This document shows positions 57,008 through 64,000 of a DNA stretch of 64,000 bases, one piece after another. Both the position numbers and the translations under genes were made by a program. The first letter of the stretch is position 1. Each line of letters starts with the position of its first letter. The notes beneath the pieces are model-generated. The model made no database searches and was not told the origin of the DNA. It was given only the letters and a program-made list of their open reading frames with translations. The DNA is taken from the NCBI GenBank assembly GCA_963966185.1, contig CAWZYM010000232.1:496001-560000 (forward strand), read 5' to 3'. Source of the stretch: Rhabditoides inermis (taxonomy: Eukaryota > Nematoda > Chromadorea > Rhabditida > Rhabditidae).

Positions 57008-58392
57008 GCTCGATTCACCTCTACTCCATGGTGTGTGGGCGGGCTGCGAAGAGGGATGGCGGGTATGGGATCTCGATTGTGCACCACACGAAAGTGATGT
57101 GGTATCTGAAGATGCATCATGACCATGACAGTTGGAATAGCATAATGTTCCAATGCTACACACCTCCTTTTCCACTCTGCCCGCATAGTGCATGTCTCCA
57201 GTGCGAGGCTGGCCGAACGTGATCAGCTTCACCTAAACAACAATTATGCTCGCACCGAATGCTACACAGACATCATCTGGTCAGTATTCATATGATCGGT
57301 AGGCAATACACCTCTTATCATCGCTCACTCTATCTGCAGGTATGTCTCTGTGGAACACGAATCGCAGCGCGGCGACCGAAGCGAGAGACGCCCCGAGGGA
57401 GTGGCCAGTGATCTGAAAGAAAAAAAATAGATAGAAAGCGGAGTGATATTTCAAGTATGTGCACTGATTGACATACTAGTATTTCGTAGTCTCCATACTG
57501 TTTGACGAGACCGAAGAAGACTTGAGTGAGGTTCGTCGTTGTCAGCATTGAATCGACCGCATCCGCGTAGTAGTCTATTACCTAAACGAGCTCTCGTGAG
57601 TATACTGGACGCCCTCTCGAGTCTCGCCTCTCCACCGCCGTCTATCTTCTTCATCCTGCCAGCCACGTAGTCCAGACCTTGAGATGCGAATTGCGGAAGG
57701 CCCTACAATTGTATTGATTCCAACCAAAACTAAAACAAAGAAAGCACTTTTGATCCTCGAAATATTAGAGCGAGTCGCTTTTCCGAGTGATCCACGATTA
57801 TAAAACCGGCACACTTTTCCTGCAATACAAAGAGATACATACTAATAATGATTCTGTACTTTTCTTACCAGAATCAATATTTCGTCTCCTTTGCAGTCTG
57901 TCTCCACGTATTGTACTAATTCAGCGGCTCCTGAGAGTTTTATGCAGGACTTCATCTGAATCAAATATCTTGTTTATCATATAGCAAATATCAGATATTA
58001 GAAACACTCGCTAACCATGCTTTCATTCGGCGAATAGGAAGCAGCTACCAGCGGGTAAATGCGGGTTCTGTAAATCACAAGTTATGAATGAATAACATTC
58101 AAAATACCTTGCGTAAGTGTCATTGTACTGAAAGGCGATCGTTTTCGGGCAGAAAAAGGTGTCAGTGACTGAATCTGCGCAAATCGAAAGAAGCTCGTTT
58201 GTCATGCATTTCGAAGACGTGAAACACCATCTAAACATTACATAACAAATGTACACAATGAACGTCTGCTTACTTGCAACCCTCCGCTCTTGTGCAATCG
58301 TCGCATGCGCTCTTGCTATCACAAGAGACAGACCATACAGAGACGGGCGAGACTAACAAACACACACATAGGAATAGCAACATTGCGATCAT
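56652..58392 (-). CDS. class 3 lipase, secreted
   Basis: About ten minus-strand exons. A signal peptide (MIAMLLFLCVCLLVSPVSVW) is followed by a Cys-rich N-terminal module (CDSKSACDDCTRAEGCKWCF) and the alpha/beta-hydrolase core. The core shows IIVDHSEKRLALIFRGSK (oxyanion region, normally FRGT/S) and VIDYYADAVDSML. The nucleophile elbow ITGHSLGASLAS (57330-57415) carries the catalytic Ser. Next come VKLITFGQPRTGD (putative acid region), HFRVVHNRDPIPAIPL and a C-terminal VLTDHGFYF. This is the secreted triacylglycerol-lipase-like family common in nematodes; substrate unknown. The junction after the GLPQFASQGLDYV exon (about 57590-57700) could not be resolved in phase. An intron holds a GA tract at 56934-57005. 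Confidence 0.8.
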
Positions 58393-59135
58393 GAAATCGT
58401 TGTCAACCCGTTTATAAGCAATCATTTTTTCGTGTTCTTTGTCACCTCTTACATTCTGAGCCGATTGCACTTTCAATCCGAAGATACGTACCTCCTATCA
58501 TTTCCGTATTATCACAGATCTTGGTTCTTTGTCTGTATGTACTGAAAACAACAGTGCACCTCTCTACTTATCGCGCTCTACGTTTAACAATAACTCCATA
58601 ACATGAAAGAAAACTGCTTCGCAAAACAACACATTACCGTAAATGTCATTTAATTGGAGTGAATGACGTCATCAGCAACCTGGCTGCCACCCGCTGAGGC
58701 GTGAAATCGAACACGTGTCTGCAAGGGGCAGATGCTATGCAAATTACCACACACCTGTGAATTACCGTATCTCCCCCGGTGACCGCGTCACAGCTGTATC
58801 GCTATGCTAATTGGCCATGACAGCCGCCAAGCATTGTGCAACAGAGATTACTATTGATGATTCTAGGGTGTTGTTATTACGTGAATGAAAAAAACACTGT
58901 TCACATATAAATCTATTTATTTCAACTACAACAAAATCTCTATTACAAAATGAGGCACGTTGTTGCATGCTGTACTAGGGACGTCTCGGTCCCACCCTGG
59001 GATGATCCATTCATGTTTGACGCAGAAAGAAGGGGCAATGCGAATATAATATAACACACAAAAGACACGCACAATTGTCGTCTAGAACAACGAGAATGAC
59101 CCGAATCGAACATGAAATAACTGCTTCTTCCACCA
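58393..59135. other. intergenic; lipase promoter region
   Basis: Contains a CRE-type ATGACGTCAT at 58663-58672. Close by are TACCGTA, ATGCAAAT (58737), CACCTG (58754), TACCGTA (about 58766) and TGCTAATT (58805) motifs, echoing the motif set around the HLH genes. No exon found. Confidence 0.45.
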
Positions 59136-59906
59136 CTAGTTGGCGTCGCGCTCATCGTCGTTGAGAAGCGACATCTCTTCCTGAAAACGTTTTCATAAAA
59201 CATTAATCTAGCCAGAAAACCATTGAATAAGCCGTTTTAAACAACGAACAAAAACCTTCGACTGAAACATGCGTACCTCGTTGTTATGGTTAGCCCTGTC
59301 CTCCATATGGTTGAGTGCCCGCACCGCCTCTCTCGCATCGTGGAGGGACATGGACGGAGACCGTCTCTTCCCCCTCACTACCGCATCCGGGTCGTCGATC
59401 GGCAGAGTGGCGTCGCTCTCCTTCCGAGATGCCATCGGAGACCCTCCCGAGGGAAGCGTGTCGTGAGACGCGGCCGACAGCGCGTCCGCCTTCATCGCAC
59501 TGCAACGTAGTGGGTTGAACACGTAAAGAAAACTGTTTAACGTACGCCATGTCCCTCTGTATCATGGTGGACTTGAATGCATTCACGTAGTTGGCTACTG
59601 TGATGGCGAGATACGTGCAGTCCTCCTTGATGACCACCGTGTAGTCGGGGCTGAACATCAGATCCGGTCGGCGCACAACCAGGTCAGTCGTGTCTGCAAG
59701 TCACAATAAACTACGAATATACGATATTCAGCACCAAAAGTGGCAGAATGGAAACACAAAACGTACCGACGATGCTGGTACTCCTGGAGAGAGTGTTGGC
59801 TGCGGCGACGAGCTTGGCGAGCATCTCACTGCCAAAGCAGTGCCACGGACCTGCCTCGAACTTCATCCCACCTGCACCGATCTCCACCTGAGAGAGAAGG
59901 TTCCTT

Positions 59907-59959
<53 letters not shown>

Positions 59960-60283
59960 ACCTCGACCCTTCCCTCCAGAATGAGCACGAAATGATCGCT
60001 GGGCTCGTCCTTTGTGAACAGCTTGGCTATCCTGGGAATCGCTTGGTGCTCGCTGCTCGACATAGCCATCAGAGTGGACAGGTCGACCTGCAGGTGATCA
60101 GTTGATCAGGTGATCACTCACTGATCACTGATTAATGACTCACCCTGCGGGCACTCGTCCGGATCAGTCTCTCCAGCACTGTCTTGTCGATCATGTCACC
60201 GTGGAAGGCCTTCTCGTTAGCCACCAGCCATTGCAGAGCCACCTATAATACATCTTTTTCTATCTTCCCCTCCCTCTCTTCCT

Positions 60284-60330
<47 letters not shown>

Positions 60331-60948
60331 CTCCTCTCTCTCTCTCACCATCTGAATCTGCATGGATATCTGAATGGTGGGCGCTTCGTGATCGTAGAAC
60401 TTGGTCATATCGCGTGTCTGAAGGACCGAGATCATCTCCTGTCACCCACTGGGCATCTCAAGGGTTAGCTGCGAAAGCAATGACGCCGGACCATCATTTG
60501 TGATTAGCGCTACGTCTAGGAAAGCGATAGAGAAAGAAGCAGTAAAGTCACACACATTCACCATCTTCCGCCTGTGTCTGTGCACGTTGTCTGTGACGAC
60601 GTCGAATTCGTCGACGATCTCCGCCTTGAAATACGAGAACTGTGAAAAGAGGAGTGTTCATCATGCAAATTAGTTCACGACACGTGGAGAGGGAGGTGCT
60701 AACACGTACACCATCGAGCATCAATGAACTGTACAAACAACAAAACAGCACAACAAGGTTCACGCTAAAGAGACACGATCAACACCACATTGGGAGCATG
60801 CAAATACCTGGAGGATCTCCTCGACGATATCCTCGAGTGTGACTATGCCAATCAGTTCATAGACTGGGTCCTTGTTGTCATCTCCCGCCACCAGCTTCTT
60901 CACCATCGCCAAGTGACCGTCGCCCTGAAATACCCTCCCTCTCTCTTT

Positions 60949-60989
<41 letters not shown>

Positions 60990-61263
60990 CTCTCTCCCCC
61001 GTACCTTCTTGAATGCCTCCAGCAGCACACTGAGAGGTGTGTCGTCGAGTACGAACTTGACTGGGTGTTGGTGGTATCCGCACACTGTCTTCACCGTGAA
61101 GTTGTCGTCGGGATCCAGAAGGGCCAGGTCCTTCACGAACAGAAGGTCCGTCACGTTGTTCTTCTCGCCTGGAGAAGACAGTGAAGATGTAGAGGGAGTG
61201 TGACCGAGAGAAAGAGAGAGAGAAAGAGAGAGAAATGGAGAGAGAGAGATAGAGGGAGAAAGA

Positions 61264-61311
<48 letters not shown>

Positions 61312-64000
61312 CGCACCATTCATGTACACGGGTATCCTGGTGTATCCCATTCTGACAATCTCTGCCACTGTCTTCGCATTGAGGATCGTCGTATCCGGCA
61401 ACATGAACACGTCCTGCACAAATAGATTCATTTTCACGATTAACATAAACATTAAAAGCGTATTTAAACTTCAAAATGAAAGTGTGCTCACCCACCCCGA
61501 TCTTTGTCATCACGTCCTCAACCACTTTGTCCGCGATCTCCATTGCGCCCACTGCGATCTGCAATCAGCGGTATCATCTCATATCATTTCAAGAGAAATC
61601 GAAGAGGTACTCTGCCACCTACCTTGAGCTCATCGGACATGTTGACGTTGTCCCTCATCGAGATCTTCATCAGCTCCATCAGACGCTTCCGGTCGTAGGA
61701 GGTCTGAAGAATGGCACGGTTCTCTTCCTCTCTCTTTTTCACTCACATACTCGTCTCCCAGCAGGCAGTCGAGCAGTTTGCTGATCGGCCATGCGAGTGG
61801 GTACGTGATGAAAATGAAGAACTGAGTGATAGCTATCGTGTGCGCACCCACTGCCAGACCCTTCCTGCAAATGTTCCATTGACCTAATAAGCAATGTGGC
61901 TCACTGTTTCTAATAACTTATAGAAAAGAGAAACAAAGTTGAATTAGTGTGACTTACTTGACGCATATGCTCTGTGGTATGATCTCTCCGAAGACGACGA
62001 TTCCGAGGGAGGATACGACGAGAGCGAGCAGGCCAGACGTCAGCTCACCGAACAGAATCGAGATAGCCGCATTCACAACGACGTTCCCTGAAAGAGAGTG
62101 CAATTCAGATAACAATCTTCGCAGCTGTGCAAATATCTAAGCGCTCCTCACCGCGCACTGGTAATTGTGGCGTTCCACAAGGTTCGTGTCTTGGACCCTT
62201 GCTGTTCAACATTTTCATAGATAACATTCCTGAAAACTTACCAGATGGCGTTTATTATGCGCTTTATGCAGACGATTTGAAAATTTACTTTCCTTTTGAT
62301 TTTACCAGTACTTCTGCGAAGTCTATTTTCCAAAAAGCCATTGACATAGTCGCAGCATGGTCAGCTTCATGGGGACTTCAGATATCCACTGAGAAAACTC
62401 AAATATTGCATGTAGGCAAGCGGAATCCAAGGCACACTTATATTGTCCACAACTCAACTCTCAAACCAGTAGATTCTGCCAAGGATTTTGGTATTCTCAT
62501 GAGTAATAACTTATTGTTCCGCGATCATTTCAAACAAATAATTCAACAAACCTTGTATTCTATAAATGATTTTCTTCGCACATTCAAAACACGAAACCTC
62601 ACACTACTGATCACCGCATACACAACTTATTTTCGCTGTAAATTAGAATATTGCACTGAGCTCTGGAACCCTACTGATGTTGCTTCTGTAAACCTAATTG
62701 AGAGCATACAACGCTATTATACTCGCCGTGTGTGTCAGCGTATCGGGCGCAGCCTATCATATCCTCAACGCCTTGAGCTTTTCAATCTTCAATCTCTCGA
62801 GAATAGACGATTCTTGAATGATGTCACTTACATTCACAAAGTAATCCACTCTAAAACTATCTTGGACTATCATGGTCTTTTTGCAATTATTCCATCTCGT
62901 ACTCGTGGCTCTCATGAATTTAGAATTGTTCCATCATTTGATCACACATGCCGTACCAGCTTTTTTTAATCAGAACCTTCGCAATCTGGAATGCGCTTTC
63001 TCGTGACCTAATCTCCATCAATGATCCCTCCATCTACAAATCACAACTCTCTACATTAGATCTCATGCCACCTAGCAAATTGCGCAACCTATAGAGAGCT
63101 CTCCCCACTTCCTTTTCCATGTAATACTATGTGATTATGTCCTTGTTCAATATCATTGAAACCCCATTTATACCTGCCGTTTATATTGCTCACTTTTTGT
63201 TTATAATTTCAATTCTTTCCATGTTATCGGTAATAAACCTATCTAAATGTTGATGGATAGTAGTGAGAAACAGGCGTGAGAACGTCTTTCGAACTGTTAT
63301 TGTTATTCGTTTGAACAATCTTTCTTTCTTCATTCATATATAAAATGGGCAGTAACAGTAACACAAAGAATACAAGTATAAGTTGGTTGTATCGAAATGA
63401 CTCACCGAGAAGGAGTGAGCACAGCAGGAGATTTCCCTTGTTCCTGACTGGAAGGATCTGGGTGGCGTATTTCTGCTCGGCCACCGATCCACTCTTCTGC
63501 ACCAACTCCAGTTCCATGGGAGTGAGAGACATGAGACCCAGTGTGAGACCCGAGAACAGCGCAGACAGACAGAGGAGGAACGCCAGGAAACAGATCTGGA
63601 AAGTGGAAGTGAATCGTCAGTATCGCAATCGTCAGTATCGCAAAGAAACGGTCAATCTATGAAATAAGCGATTGATTCACTTACCTGGAGTGGCAGCGGA
63701 AGAAAGTACTCTTTCGGTGGCTTCTCCGTAGTCAGCCATGTAGAGATGTCGTCCAGCTGAAATCAGCCGCGGCTCAATTGTTATTGAACGTCGAATTATG
63801 GTAAAACATACTTACTACGGAAAGACATCAAAGCAAAATGAATTTATTGTGTTCGCAAAGTTTATATTTCCAAGATGTAAGTAGTAAAACCGCCTCTCGA
63901 CTCACGGGTTCTATGACACTGCCGGGTATGGTGAAGGCGGGTTTGGGTCGGATGCACATCTTGTACGCATGCACATTCTCAGGCAGCTGGTGCAGCAACA
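59136..64000 (-). CDS. cnnm-like: CNNM (ancient conserved domain) magnesium-transporter-like protein, 5' partial
   Basis: Minus-strand multi-exon gene; the start is beyond 64000. From the N-terminal side: extracellular exons ([34 protein letters not shown]); the DUF21 membrane domain with [39 protein letters not shown] and [19 protein letters not shown]; and [18 protein letters not shown]. Then come a CBS pair ([53 protein letters not shown]), [13 protein letters not shown], and a cyclic-nucleotide-binding-like domain ([13 protein letters not shown]). The C-terminal tail ends at 59136. CNNM proteins are membrane proteins of Mg2+ efflux and homeostasis. Introns carry TC/GA tracts and one retrotransposon fragment. 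Confidence 0.88.
59903..59957. repeat. (TC)n microsatellite
   Basis: TC dinucleotide tract in a CNNM-like intron. Similar tracts lie at about 60290-60345, 60940-60990 and 61205-61308, also in introns of this gene. Confidence 0.93.
62127..63240 (+). mobile_element. CR1/jockey-like reverse transcriptase fragment in a CNNM intron
   Basis: A plus-strand frame opens in the middle of the RT domain: [19 protein letters not shown], then [11 protein letters not shown] (YADD), [14 protein letters not shown], a [10 protein letters not shown] block and C-terminal RT motifs. The GVPQGSxLGPLLF and YADD motifs fit the jockey/CR1 group, a different clade from the RTE copies here. The frame reads for about 280 codons, breaks near 62967, and resumes in another frame before petering out near 63090. 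It is 5'-truncated and antisense to the host gene. Confidence 0.85.

Noticed and set aside
62127..62969. A host gene on the plus strand inside the CNNM-like locus
   Set aside because: The GVPQGS and YADD motifs identify a reverse transcriptase; the frame starts mid-domain with no host exon structure.

Overview
The window is nuclear DNA of a nematode, most likely a rhabditid or diplogastrid relative of Caenorhabditis/Pristionchus. The evidence is a Str-type serpentine chemoreceptor, a ground-like (hedgehog-related) secreted protein, a LOV-1/polycystin-1-like receptor-channel, TTTCAG-type 3' splice sites, many introns of only 37-44 nt, occasional GC-AG introns, and RTE- and CR1/jockey-like non-LTR retrotransposon fragments. 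Genes were read by splicing exons by eye; splice phases were checked for most junctions, and unresolved ones are stated.

Layout. 1-4482 (minus strand): a tandem array of putative C2H2-type zinc-finger proteins, two complete members plus an isolated first exon of a third, which runs into a retrotransposon 3' end at the left edge. 6607-9377 (+): Str chemoreceptor with an RTE reverse-transcriptase fragment in intron 3. 9690-11919 (+): SLC22-like major facilitator transporter. 12536-16083 (+): two intact genes for secreted Ala/Pro-rich tandem-repeat proteins whose units are separated by RAKR furin-type sites. 16257-16967 (-): ground-like protein, convergent with the second repeat gene. 17703-39646 (+): a roughly 22-kb LOV-1/polycystin-1-like gene (signal peptide, Thr-rich mucin exon, REJ-like region, GPS, PLAT, polycystin membrane region). 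Its introns hold three minus-strand genes (two further RAKR-repeat copies, both frameshifted, and an unrecognised Lys/Glu-rich protein) and one tRNA-Ser(AGA).

40850-47701 (-): two small Id-like helix-loop-helix genes, surrounded by about 10 kb of non-coding DNA rich in CAGGTG E-boxes, ATTTGCAT/ATTAGCAT octamers and TACNGTA motifs. 51556-52692 (+): a secreted protein of unknown family lying between two diverged direct repeats. 54500-56600: an RTE-type element whose two halves lie head to head, as expected from twin priming. 56652-58392 (-): class 3 lipase. 59136-64000 (-): CNNM (ancient conserved domain) magnesium-transporter-like gene, 5' end outside the window, with a CR1/jockey-like insertion in an intron.

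The strongest candidate for something undescribed is the RAKR-repeat family: four loci with near-identical signal peptides, TATA boxes and intron position, each ending with the residues SGYRA or SGYRM. That is where each internal unit would end after dibasic trimming. The family looks like a polyprotein precursor of repeated secreted peptides.
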